Below, piece after piece: positions 45,860-54,016 of a stretch of DNA of 64,000 nt. The DNA lies in assembly GCA_024276605.1 (NCBI GenBank), contig JAJRWX010000044.1, positions 109,358-173,357 of the forward strand, given 5' to 3'. Under the pieces are notes generated by a model. That model was not told the DNA's origin and made no database searches. It was given only the letters and a program-made list of their open reading frames with translations. Each line of letters begins with the position of its first letter. Position 1 is the first letter of the stretch. The stretch comes from Planctomycetota bacterium (GTDB taxonomy: Bacteria > Planctomycetota > Phycisphaerae > UBA1845). A program made the translations under genes and the position numbers.

Positions 45860-47635
45860 ATGTCCATGGTTGAAACCTGCCCAATGAACGCACGGCTTTA
45901 TCACGGCTTGATGCTATGCAGTGGGCTGGTACTTATACTCACGTGGCTGAGTGGTTGCCAAACCCCACGCCAGTCAGCGTCCAATGATACCACGCAGACG
46001 GATCGATTGATTCGCACTTATCCAGAACTACGTAGTGGTCGCTTCGCCATTATTTCAGATTATGAAAATGCCTCGCACATGGAATTAGTGCACCTAAGCG
46101 GCGCATCTGAGCAAGCGCGGTGTGTACTCGATACCCGTCGAGGTCGCAACGATACCGGTCGCCATTGCTTATCATTCACCGCAGGCTCTGCCCATGATGC
46201 CGTTGTCTTTAGTAACCAACATGCCGAAAACTGGTTTCTTAGACGAGATTGGCGCGATTACGACCTATTGATGATGTCGGTCTATTCTCCCATACAACAT
46301 ACCCAACTACAACTAACCATATCCGCCGGATCGCCGCGCGATCGCACTTCCGTGGAAACGCTCCTGCAACTTCATCATGGCTGGAATGAACTCAGCATCG
46401 ATCTCGCGGAGGTCGGAGAGCGCGTTCCATTGGATGACGTGCGCGAGATGAGTCTATCGCTATCTCAAATCAGCAAGCCGATCAATCTACTTGTGGACGA
46501 CATTATCCTGACCGGTCATCGTGAATCTATGCTCGGCGACCCTGAAAACAAAGAGGGACGACTCTACGTCCAAAGCGTCGGGCGTCGTTGGCGGATCGGC
46601 GCAGGGGCGAAATTCGAGCTTGTCTTTGCCAATGGACAAATTACCAGTTGGTATCATTTGCCGAGCGACCCATATCGTCTTCACAATCTATGTCAGCACA
46701 CCGCCCTCGGACCAACACCCATCCGCGCTGAACTTTCATCCGTTACTGCGAACGACTTCGACGAACTTGGGCGCCGTGTGGTTGTACATTCACAACTTGC
46801 GGAAATGAATGACATACGGATCGTCTTGGAAACCACATGGCGCTTTGTGGATGACCCAGCGCAAGCTTATGCCAATCGCCCACGCCAACGATGGACGTAT
46901 ACCATTTATGCGACGGGTCAAGTTTTCGTTGATGTGCAAGCCACGCAACGAAGCGCGAATGCCAATACGGGCGACATGGGATTAGCCGTGTCTTTAGCCA
47001 CACGTGATGGTGACCTTGTACAAACGCATAACCCATCGGAAACCCAAAGCGCGACCGATGCCCCACCTTATGCGTTAGTACGTTTTCGTACTGCTGATGC
47101 AGCCCTTCTTTTCATGGCGCAATCCAATCACGCAGAAGCGCATAGCCAAATGGTCGAACAATTAAGTCGTGACCAAGATCGAACCACCATCGTCTACTTA
47201 GCCAATACAGGTTCTGAAACGATGGCCCATTGGACCGCCCAGCTGTTTCTTACGTCAAGCCAATCGTTGAGTGATGCTGAAGCGCAACAACGTGCCCTGG
47301 CTTTTGGACGTGGGGTGTCGGTTGAGTTGGAACTTGGCGAGGCGCAGAACTCACAAGGCCACACAACTTCACAAGCATGGCTTAATCGGGCAACAGGCAG
47401 TATATCGCTCATCCCGACCCAAGGACGGATTCGCTTGCGATTACCCGGCGCACCGCAAACCTTATTCTCCCCAGCTTTCCAGGTGACAGGCCCAGCCGAC
47501 GCATCAGCCTGGGTTTATGTTGACAACCTCTTAATCAAACATACCTCCCACAACAAGCACGGTCAGTTGCTTTTTCAACTACCCCAGGTCATACAAAAAC
47601 CTACAGTCGTGGAAGTCCTTTACCAACAGGACTAG
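45860..47635 (+). CDS. Large lipoprotein of unknown function
   Basis: 591 residues. The lipobox LTWLSGC (Cys33) follows a hydrophobic segment; starting at ATG 45884 would give a more usual short signal peptide. Residues ~55-215 look like a jelly-roll carbohydrate-binding-like domain (YENASHMELVHLSG...WNELSIDLAEVG...INLLVDDIILTG). The middle (~235-440) is beta-rich with WRIGAGAKFELVFANGQITS. No catalytic motif is recognised. It probably faces the periplasm or surface and may bind polysaccharide. Confidence 0.7.
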   Translation: MSMVETCPMNARLYHGLMLCSGLVLILTWLSGCQTPRQSASNDTTQTDRLIRTYPELRSGRFAIISDYENASHMELVHLSGASEQARCVLDTRRGRNDTGRHCLSFTAGSAHDAVVFSNQHAENWFLRRDWRDYDLLMMSVYSPIQHTQLQLTISAGSPRDRTSVETLLQLHHGWNELSIDLAEVGERVPLDDVREMSLSLSQISKPINLLVDDIILTGHRESMLGDPENKEGRLYVQSVGRRWRIGAGAKFELVFANGQITSWYHLPSDPYRLHNLCQHTALGPTPIRAELSSVTANDFDELGRRVVVHSQLAEMNDIRIVLETTWRFVDDPAQAYANRPRQRWTYTIYATGQVFVDVQATQRSANANTGDMGLAVSLATRDGDLVQTHNPSETQSATDAPPYALVRFRTADAALLFMAQSNHAEAHSQMVEQLSRDQDRTTIVYLANTGSETMAHWTAQLFLTSSQSLSDAEAQQRALAFGRGVSVELELGEAQNSQGHTTSQAWLNRATGSISLIPTQGRIRLRLPGAPQTLFSPAFQVTGPADASAWVYVDNLLIKHTSHNKHGQLLFQLPQVIQKPTVVEVLYQQD

Positions 47636-47648
47636 ACAATTCGACGAC

Positions 47649-47677
47649 TTGACAATATGAGCAAATCAGCCTATACT
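47649..47677 (+). promoter_or_regulatory. Near-consensus sigma-70 promoter for the DksA-like gene
   Basis: Perfect TTGACA (47649-47654), a 17-bp spacer, then TATACT (47672-47677). It lies 90 bp before the TTG start at 47768. It is the best promoter match in the window. Confidence 0.8.
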
Positions 47678-47687
47678 GTGGTGCTCG

Positions 47688-47703
47688 GTACTTACGTAAG
47701 TAC
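47688..47703 (+). promoter_or_regulatory. Perfect 16-bp palindrome near the transcription start (possible operator)
   Basis: GTACTTACGTAAGTAC is a perfect palindrome centred at ~+12 relative to the predicted start from the promoter at 47649. A bound dimeric regulator there would block early transcription. It could also be a short hairpin in the leader RNA. Confidence 0.55.
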
Positions 47704-47767
47704 TTGCTATTAAAGAGGTTATGCTTCATCGCAAGAACTCAACCGCGACACCTGTGAGGTACACGGT

Positions 47768-48673
47768 TTGGCTAAGAAAGTGAAAAAAACTTCCGCCGCT
47801 AAGCGTCGCACAACTAAAAAGAAGACGGTGCGTAGCACCAAGGCGCGCACATCCAAGAAAGTTAAAAAATCCAAACGTGCCTCCACATCTACCAAGCGTA
47901 AATCGACCGCTAAGAAAGCCGTAACTAAGAAAAAGTTAGCGGCCAAGGTCAAACGAAAGGTGAGTGCGAAGAAGTCCACCAAGAAGACTATCAAAAAGAC
48001 CGCTTCCAACAGAAAGACGAAAAAGGCTGCGTCATTCAAACGCAAAACATCCACAGGAAAGACACACGCTAAAGCTTCCTCCAAAAAGAAAAAATCTACC
48101 ACTGCCTTGAAAAAAGCGAGCAGCGCAAGTAGGGCAAAGAAAAAACCAACGCGACCCAAACTATCCGTCCGCATAGGTATGGACATCCCTAAAAAAACAC
48201 CGGCCTCGCAGCGCCTAGCCAATCACAAAGCCGTCGCCACGGCTTCGACCGAAGATCCGATTCAATTCGTCGAACAGCGCAAAGTACCCAAGACCACGCT
48301 ACGCGCTAAAGAACTTCGAGAATTCAAAAAGTTGTTACTCCTAAAACGCGAAGAACTCACGGGTGATGTTAATCATATGGCTGGTTCTGCTGCACAAGCA
48401 GCGGGGGCAGGTGGTGCGGAACACTCATCCGCCCCTGTACACATGGCTGACCTGGGCACTGATAATTGGGAACATGAATTCACACTCGGTTTAATTGTCA
48501 ATAAGCAAAAACGTATTCACGAAATCGACGACGCGCTAAAGCGTATTGAGAACAAAACATACGGCGTCTGCGTCGCCACGCACAAAGCGATCAGCATGGC
48601 TAGGTTACATGCCAAACCTTGGGCGAAGTATTGTATCGAATATGCTAGAGCGCGCGATGAAGGTCGAGCTTAA
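47768..48673 (+). CDS. DksA/TraR-like protein with long lysine-rich arm
   Basis: 301 residues. Residues 1-140 are extremely Lys-rich (many KK and KxxK runs), resembling histone H1-type DNA-binding tails. Residues ~195-300 match a DksA/TraR core: LREFKKLLLLKREELTGDV, a helical hairpin, then the C-terminal module KTYGVCVATHKAISMARLHA...KYCIEYARA. A normal DksA has two CxxC pairs; here only one Cys of each remains, so zinc binding is probably lost. The TTG start has GAGGT eight bases upstream. A -35/-10 promoter and a palindrome precede it. Likely roles are RNA polymerase modulation with DNA binding; this is inference. lspA follows 11 bp after. Confidence 0.85.
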   Translation: MAKKVKKTSAAKRRTTKKKTVRSTKARTSKKVKKSKRASTSTKRKSTAKKAVTKKKLAAKVKRKVSAKKSTKKTIKKTASNRKTKKAASFKRKTSTGKTHAKASSKKKKSTTALKKASSASRAKKKPTRPKLSVRIGMDIPKKTPASQRLANHKAVATASTEDPIQFVEQRKVPKTTLRAKELREFKKLLLLKREELTGDVNHMAGSAAQAAGAGGAEHSSAPVHMADLGTDNWEHEFTLGLIVNKQKRIHEIDDALKRIENKTYGVCVATHKAISMARLHAKPWAKYCIEYARARDEGRA

Positions 48674-48684
48674 CTGTCCGTGTC

Positions 48685-49422
48685 ATGCGTCCCATGAATA
48701 AATCTCAACAACCAGAAACGCAACACGCCGACGATGATGCCCGCGCACTCACACATCTAACGGCGCATGGTCGATTTTGGATTACCGCGATCATCTTTGT
48801 ATGGTTGGATTTGTGGTCCAAACATTGGGCGTTTTCTACGATCAAACCACACGAACCCCGCAGTGTTATCGATGGATGGCTCATCTTCCGCCGATCACTT
48901 AATGACGGAGCGGTGTTTGGATCATTCAGTGGGCAGACGGAGCTTTTTATTGTGGCTTCGATATTGGCGCTGGCATTCGTCGTTTATCTTTTTGTTCAAA
49001 GCCCTAAACGTTCGTTCTTATTGCACATCGCGCTGGGTCTAATCCTCGCCGGTGCCGTCGGGAATATGTACGATCGCACCTTTGTCAAAGCTGACATCGT
49101 CAGCATGAAAAATAATCCCGGCGAACCACGACAGGTGGTCATTGGAAAAATCGTATCCGACGAGGATTCCCCGAACATTCTCATCGGTGTATGGCCGGAA
49201 GGCACGTTTACACAATCCTTTGCAAGAGCAGATGTGATTCAGCGGCGGCAAGGCGTGGTACGAGACTTTATTAAATTCGTACCCAACCTACCGCTATGGT
49301 TGCCGATGATTGGCGGTCGAGAAGCCTGGCCTTGGGTGTTTAACATTGCCGACGCCTCCTTAGTTTGTGGTGTCATCTTTTTGTTACTGACGTCCAGCCT
49401 GAACCGACGTGTGCCGACATAG
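48685..49422 (+). CDS. lspA: Lipoprotein signal peptidase with large insertion
   Basis: Signal peptidase II, which cuts signal peptides before the lipidated Cys. Four hydrophobic helices and both catalytic aspartates are present: GNMYDR (Asp130) and FNIADASL (Asp223). The first helix ends in WLDLWSKHW and NDGAVFGSF follows. Most LspA proteins are ~160-170 residues, but this one has 245 because ~70 residues are inserted between the aspartates (KADIVSMKNNPGEPRQVVIG... to RRQGVVRDFIKF). The window has several lipoprotein-like products that could be substrates. It follows the DksA-like gene by 11 bp. Confidence 0.92.
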   Translation: MRPMNKSQQPETQHADDDARALTHLTAHGRFWITAIIFVWLDLWSKHWAFSTIKPHEPRSVIDGWLIFRRSLNDGAVFGSFSGQTELFIVASILALAFVVYLFVQSPKRSFLLHIALGLILAGAVGNMYDRTFVKADIVSMKNNPGEPRQVVIGKIVSDEDSPNILIGVWPEGTFTQSFARADVIQRRQGVVRDFIKFVPNLPLWLPMIGGREAWPWVFNIADASLVCGVIFLLLTSSLNRRVPT

Positions 49423-49458
49423 CGCTTTGCCATGGTTGAAGTGAAGAGTTGGACTTAA

Positions 49459-49530
49459 CCGAGCCGCGCCCGTCAGGAAGCGGTTGCCGGGTGATTCCAG
49501 ATGGTCCGCTCCCTCACGGTCGCGGCTCGG
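49459..49530. repeat. GAGCCGCG inverted repeat
   Basis: A 72-bp imperfect palindrome: CCGAGCCGCGCCCGTCAGG at one end, CCTCACGGTCGCGGCTCGG at the other. It lies in the 199-bp gap between lspA and ribD and has no gene content. Its GAGCCG end-motif resembles that of the other repeats. Confidence 0.75.
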
Positions 49531-49621
49531 CGTACACGTCAATTGATGCGTGACAGAGTGATACTCGACTCGATGGTAGTTAACCAACGCCTGCAAAAAA
49601 CGCCTCTAAGGCGAATCAGCC

Positions 49622-50740
49622 ATGAATTCAACCTTTGATCTCGACATGATGAACCTAGCCCTGCGATTGGCTCGCAAAGGAGAGGGACGCGTCGAACCCA
49701 ACCCCATGGTTGGTTGTGTCATTGTTAAAAACAAGAGAATGTTAGGTCAAGGATATCACGCTCGATTCGGTGGACCTCATGCGGAAATACGAGCACTGCA
49801 AGATGGCCATTCTCAGGTAAGGGGGGCCACGGTTTACGTTACGTTAGAACCCTGCTGCACGACTGGAAAAACACCACCTTGTACTGTGGCGCTGATCCGG
49901 GCCAATGTGAAACGCGTGGTAATTGCCACGAAAGACCCTAATCCGAACGTAAGTGGCCGGGGCATCCAACGCCTGCGGCGCGCGGGTATGGTGGTTGATG
50001 TCGGCACAGGTGAACAAGAAGCCCGCGAACTCATCGCCCCTTTTGCTACCCGTATGCTCTTACAACGACCGTATGTGATCACTAAATGGGCACAAAGCCT
50101 GGATGGTAAACTAGCGACGTATCGCGGTGATTCGCAGTGGATTTCCTGTGAACATTCCAGGCGCTTGGTTCACCGTCTGCGATCCCGCGTAGATGCCATC
50201 ATCGTAGGTGCCGGTACGGCGATAAAAGATGACCCGCGTCTTACCGCCCGCGAAGTGCGCATGCGCCGCGTCGCCAAGCGCGTCGTGCTCGACGGTTCGT
50301 TGCGCATCAAGACATCGTCCCAGCTCGTGCAATCCGCCCATCAAACACCGCTCATGATATTCACAACCAGTGCTCAGTGTAAAACGAAAAAATCCGTGTC
50401 ACTGGAACGGCACGGTGCATTGGTTATGGCTTGCAGATCAAGCCGAGGGTTACTCCAGCCGAGTGATATATTACACAAGCTAGCCGCCATGGATTGTACC
50501 AACGTATTGATAGAAGGTGGCGCTAGCGTGCTCTCTTCATTTCTCACGGCGGGCTTCGTGGATGAAGCCCTCGTATTCACAGCCCCCATACTAATCGGCG
50601 GCGATAAAGCACCAAGCGTATGGATGGGAAAAGGTCATGCCACCATAGCAAAGTCACTCCATTCTCACACCGTAAAGACATCAAAATCGGGCTGCGACAT
50701 CGTGCATCAACTGCGGCTGACCGATCTGCCAACACCATGA
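49622..50740 (+). CDS. ribD: Bifunctional riboflavin deaminase/reductase
   Basis: 372 residues. The N-terminal deaminase domain has the zinc site PHAEIRAL and LEPCCTTGKTPPC. The C-terminal reductase domain starts at ~150 with YVITKWAQSLDGKLAT and DAIIVGAGTAIKDDPRLT, and has LIEGGASVLSSFL. It performs the second and third steps of riboflavin synthesis (deamination then ribosyl reduction). No other rib genes are nearby and no FMN riboswitch is recognisable upstream. Confidence 0.95.
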   Translation: MNSTFDLDMMNLALRLARKGEGRVEPNPMVGCVIVKNKRMLGQGYHARFGGPHAEIRALQDGHSQVRGATVYVTLEPCCTTGKTPPCTVALIRANVKRVVIATKDPNPNVSGRGIQRLRRAGMVVDVGTGEQEARELIAPFATRMLLQRPYVITKWAQSLDGKLATYRGDSQWISCEHSRRLVHRLRSRVDAIIVGAGTAIKDDPRLTAREVRMRRVAKRVVLDGSLRIKTSSQLVQSAHQTPLMIFTTSAQCKTKKSVSLERHGALVMACRSSRGLLQPSDILHKLAAMDCTNVLIEGGASVLSSFLTAGFVDEALVFTAPILIGGDKAPSVWMGKGHATIAKSLHSHTVKTSKSGCDIVHQLRLTDLPTP

Positions 50741-50747
50741 TAAACAG

Positions 50748-50781
50748 AGGGCGCTGCAGACCACATGATCTGCAACGCCCT
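50748..50781. terminator. Hairpin between convergent ribD and the Cys-rich gene
   Basis: AGGGCGCTGCAGA pairs with TCTGCAACGCCCT across an eight-base loop. A T run is absent, so it is a candidate bidirectional terminator only. Confidence 0.45.
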
Positions 50782-50818
50782 GCTACTCTATCTGCATCCT
50801 CTTACTTGAACGACTTTA

Positions 50819-53719
50819 TCAAGGCACGCTGTTTGTACTAGGCCCGGTGATCTCTCGTTGCCAGAAAGCGGCGTCTTGCAAGTCTACGTCGCAGTCGCCA
50901 TCCGTATCAGCCAGCAAGGTACCGTTGGGCTGCACTTGTACACCAGGTGGCGTAAAGTCGCACACATCGACATCGTTGGGCACACCGTCATTGTCAATGT
51001 CCGGATCACAGCGGTCGCCTTTCCCGTCGTGATCAAAATCCGCTTGGCCGGGATTAAACACGAAACGACAATTGTCACGTAGATCACACACACCGTCTTG
51101 GTCCGCATCACGTATCAAGTGAACGCACGTACCGTCACGGCAGAAATCCACCGTACACGGATCGTTGTCGGCGCAATCCGTATTGGCTCGGCAGCAAGTC
51201 GCCGTACCGGGCAACGGAGCCACATGTTTGCAGAAACCCGCATTGCAAATATCCCTTGTACAGTTGTCATTGTCATCGCAATCCGTATCGGTTCGGCAGC
51301 ACAGGAAATCATACCTACAAATACCGGCGACACATACATCCCTCGTACAATCCCGTCCGTCGTCGCAATGGGCATCCGACAGACAGCAATTCGGGCTTGT
51401 ATCATCTAATTTTCGCACACACACACCGTTGACACAATTTTCAACGGTACACGGGTTGCCGTCGTCACAATCAGCCGCGGTTGTACAACACGTATTTCTT
51501 CGTCGACATTTTCCGTTATCGCAAACATCTACCGTGCAATCGTTATTGTCATCGCACTGATCATCGGAAACACAACATAATTGCCGCTGACGACAGAAGC
51601 CGTTGACACATACATCAAGGGTGCAGCGATCACCATCTTCGCAATCAGTATTTAAGATACAACAATTCGGGTTGGACGTATCAACAATGGTAATACAACT
51701 ACCTTGATAACAGCGGTTAATAGTGCAAGCGTTTCCATCATCGCATTCTTCGTTTGTCTGACAGCAAATATACTTACGCTCGCAGACACCATTGTTGCAT
51801 ATTTCGCGGGTACATGGGTTACCGTCATCACAATCCATATCCGTTGAGCAGCATATATCGACGTGTCGACATTCATTACACTCGCAAATATCTCTTGTAC
51901 AATCATCACCGTCGTCGCAATCCACCGCCGTATCACAGCACACGCGACGCTGCACACATCGTCCGTTAACGCATCGATCCAACGTACAATGGTCGCCGTC
52001 TTCACAGTCAAGGTCCTGACTGCAACAATTGGGATTGTTTGGGTTGGTGACATGACGACAAATACCGTCACGACAGAAGTCGCGGGTACACGGATCGCCA
52101 TCATCGCAATCCGACGCACTACGACAGCATATAAATCGATGCTCACATCGACCATTCAGGCAGGCATCCAAAGTGCATCTATTACCGTCGTCGCAATCTC
52201 CGTTCAAGGTGCAACAGGTGTCACGATGACGACAATAGCCGGCATCGCAAACATCATTCGTACAAGCATCCTGATCATCACAGTCGATATCTTCCCGGCA
52301 GCAAATCTGCCTGTGAACGCAATTACCGTTAACACACGCATCGCGGGTACAATCATTGGCATCGTCGCAATCAGCGGTTGATTGGCAACAATTGGGTAAT
52401 TGTGGATCTTGCACATGCTGGCATTGCCCGGTAACCGGATTGCAACGGTCTATCGTACAAGGATTATCGTCGTCGCAATCGATATTTCCTCGACAACAAA
52501 CAAAAATACGTTCACACGTCCCATCCGCTCGACATCGTTCCTGTGTACAGTCGTTTCCGTCGTCACAGTCCACATCATTGCGGCAGCATCCCCGTAGTTT
52601 TGGATCGGGTACGGAAACGCACGTAAAATCTCGGCAAATATCACGGGTGCATGGTAAACCATCATCACAGTCGCTATCATCTCCACAGCATTCAGGATTG
52701 TTTACATCCGGAACGTGTCGGCAACTATTCACCACGCACTTGTCTATGGTGCAGATATTTAGATCATCACAATCCAGATCTGCCAGACAACAGACATCTC
52801 GACTAAAACATTGTCCATTGATGCATCTATCAGCCGTACATGGATTGTCATCATTACACTGATCGTCATTTTTACAGCAAGTATAGATATGCCGACATCG
52901 GCCATTGGCGTCACAAAAATCTCGCGTGCAGTTATTCGTATCTGCGCAGTCTAAATCACTTGTGCAACAGTCTGGATTATTCGGATCAAGCATATTTCGG
53001 CACAGGCCATCGACACAGAAATCACGCGTACATACGTCACGGTCATCACAATCTCGATTAAAACGACAACAGCCGGGAAGGCTCAGGTCAGGTTCATGGA
53101 TACACCGCTGCCCGTCACACTTGTCCACCGTGCAATCGTTGCCGTCATCACAATCAGCATCAAGATCACAACAGACAAAGATGTTTTCACACAGTCCATT
53201 GTTGCAGCGATCGACGGTGCATTTATCATCATCGCGGCAGTCTTTATGGGCTTGGCAACATCCCGTTACTATGATGTTCTTGCACGTATTCTGGATACAC
53301 AAGTCTTCGGTACAGACATTACCATCGTCGCACTCAGGATCGCCCACGCAACACCCGGCGAAGGTTGGGTTGGGTATGAATTTGCATGTACCATCAATAC
53401 ATACATCCTCGGTGCATGGACTGTCGTCGTTGCAGTCTTCATCGAATCGGCAACAATTAGCAATCGTTGTGTCAGGTTGATGGATGCATTGGCTATTCAC
53501 GCACGCATCTTTGGTGCAATTATTGAGGTCGTCACAATCCGCGTCTGACTGGCAACATAAATCAATATGTCTACAGCTATTTTGAAAACAAAAATCACGC
53601 GTACAGGCTATCCCGTCGTCACATTCCGCGTCAATATCGCAAGGAAGAGTCTGTGCGCTGACCGCACATACTGACACTAAAACAGGTAGTAACCATACAA
53701 TAACAAAAAATCTGGACAT
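50819..53719 (-). CDS. Secreted protein of 27 cysteine-rich repeats with calcium-loop tail
   Basis: 966 residues. A signal peptide (~1-22, SRFFVIVWLLPVLVSVCAVSAQ) is followed by 27 tandem units of ~28-36 residues of the form DCDDGxxCTxDxCxxGxCxxxxxCC, each with six cysteines; the acidic D and N positions resemble calcium ligands. The C-terminal ~90 residues are a thrombospondin type-3-like stretch (DADQDGVCDLRDNCRF, DFDHDGKGDRCDPDIDNDG) and a dockerin-like end (DTDGDCDVDLQDAAFWQ). ATG 53719 gives a clean signal peptide; ATG 53749 is an alternative and the frame reaches 53824. It is probably a disulfide-stapled, calcium-bound surface stalk or shell. No catalytic domain is seen. Confidence 0.85.
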   Translation of the reverse strand: MSRFFVIVWLLPVLVSVCAVSAQTLPCDIDAECDDGIACTRDFCFQNSCRHIDLCCQSDADCDDLNNCTKDACVNSQCIHQPDTTIANCCRFDEDCNDDSPCTEDVCIDGTCKFIPNPTFAGCCVGDPECDDGNVCTEDLCIQNTCKNIIVTGCCQAHKDCRDDDKCTVDRCNNGLCENIFVCCDLDADCDDGNDCTVDKCDGQRCIHEPDLSLPGCCRFNRDCDDRDVCTRDFCVDGLCRNMLDPNNPDCCTSDLDCADTNNCTRDFCDANGRCRHIYTCCKNDDQCNDDNPCTADRCINGQCFSRDVCCLADLDCDDLNICTIDKCVVNSCRHVPDVNNPECCGDDSDCDDGLPCTRDICRDFTCVSVPDPKLRGCCRNDVDCDDGNDCTQERCRADGTCERIFVCCRGNIDCDDDNPCTIDRCNPVTGQCQHVQDPQLPNCCQSTADCDDANDCTRDACVNGNCVHRQICCREDIDCDDQDACTNDVCDAGYCRHRDTCCTLNGDCDDGNRCTLDACLNGRCEHRFICCRSASDCDDGDPCTRDFCRDGICRHVTNPNNPNCCSQDLDCEDGDHCTLDRCVNGRCVQRRVCCDTAVDCDDGDDCTRDICECNECRHVDICCSTDMDCDDGNPCTREICNNGVCERKYICCQTNEECDDGNACTINRCYQGSCITIVDTSNPNCCILNTDCEDGDRCTLDVCVNGFCRQRQLCCVSDDQCDDNNDCTVDVCDNGKCRRRNTCCTTAADCDDGNPCTVENCVNGVCVRKLDDTSPNCCLSDAHCDDGRDCTRDVCVAGICRYDFLCCRTDTDCDDNDNCTRDICNAGFCKHVAPLPGTATCCRANTDCADNDPCTVDFCRDGTCVHLIRDADQDGVCDLRDNCRFVFNPGQADFDHDGKGDRCDPDIDNDGVPNDVDVCDFTPPGVQVQPNGTLLADTDGDCDVDLQDAAFWQREITGPSTNSVP

Positions 53720-54016
53720 GAAACTCAAACGCTCGGCTATTCGATTCATCAATTTAATCCTTATGTGATTCGCACAGACAGTGCCGCAAAACAGAAGCCT
53801 CTTCCGCATAGACATTCCCCCCATGCGATGTTAGCCCTCGATCATTTACATCTCAAGAAAAAATTTTATTTTTATCAGTCGTTCCTGAGTACCACCGTTG
53901 CGCAGACATCCCCCCTCATGATTTCATAGACATGTTCACGATAGTTTTTGACTAGAAAATGAATTAAATTAGAACTGTACTCGCATGACATCCACCCGGT
54001 AGTTTCTCTTCCAACA
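53720..54016. other. Gene-free gap between the Cys-rich gene and rodA
   Basis: 297 bp with no convincing frame, RNA gene or repeat. It is AT-rich near 53850-53970 (AAATTTTATTTTTATC), which may hold the promoter of the minus-strand Cys-rich gene. Confidence 0.5.

Noticed and set aside
47719..48222. Long minus-strand frame opposite the DksA-like gene
   Set aside because: It is the mirror of Lys-rich codons, giving Phe/Leu-rich nonsense. The plus strand has promoter, ribosome-binding site and conserved domain.
51165..53548. Several long plus-strand frames across the Cys-rich gene
   Set aside because: Repetitive Ser/Gln- or Val/Ile-rich products arise from the tandem repeats on the other strand. 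They have no start signals or domains.
50819..53719. CRISPR-like or tandem DNA repeat array
   Set aside because: The periodicity is at protein level with variable unit length and diverged codons, in one continuous frame.
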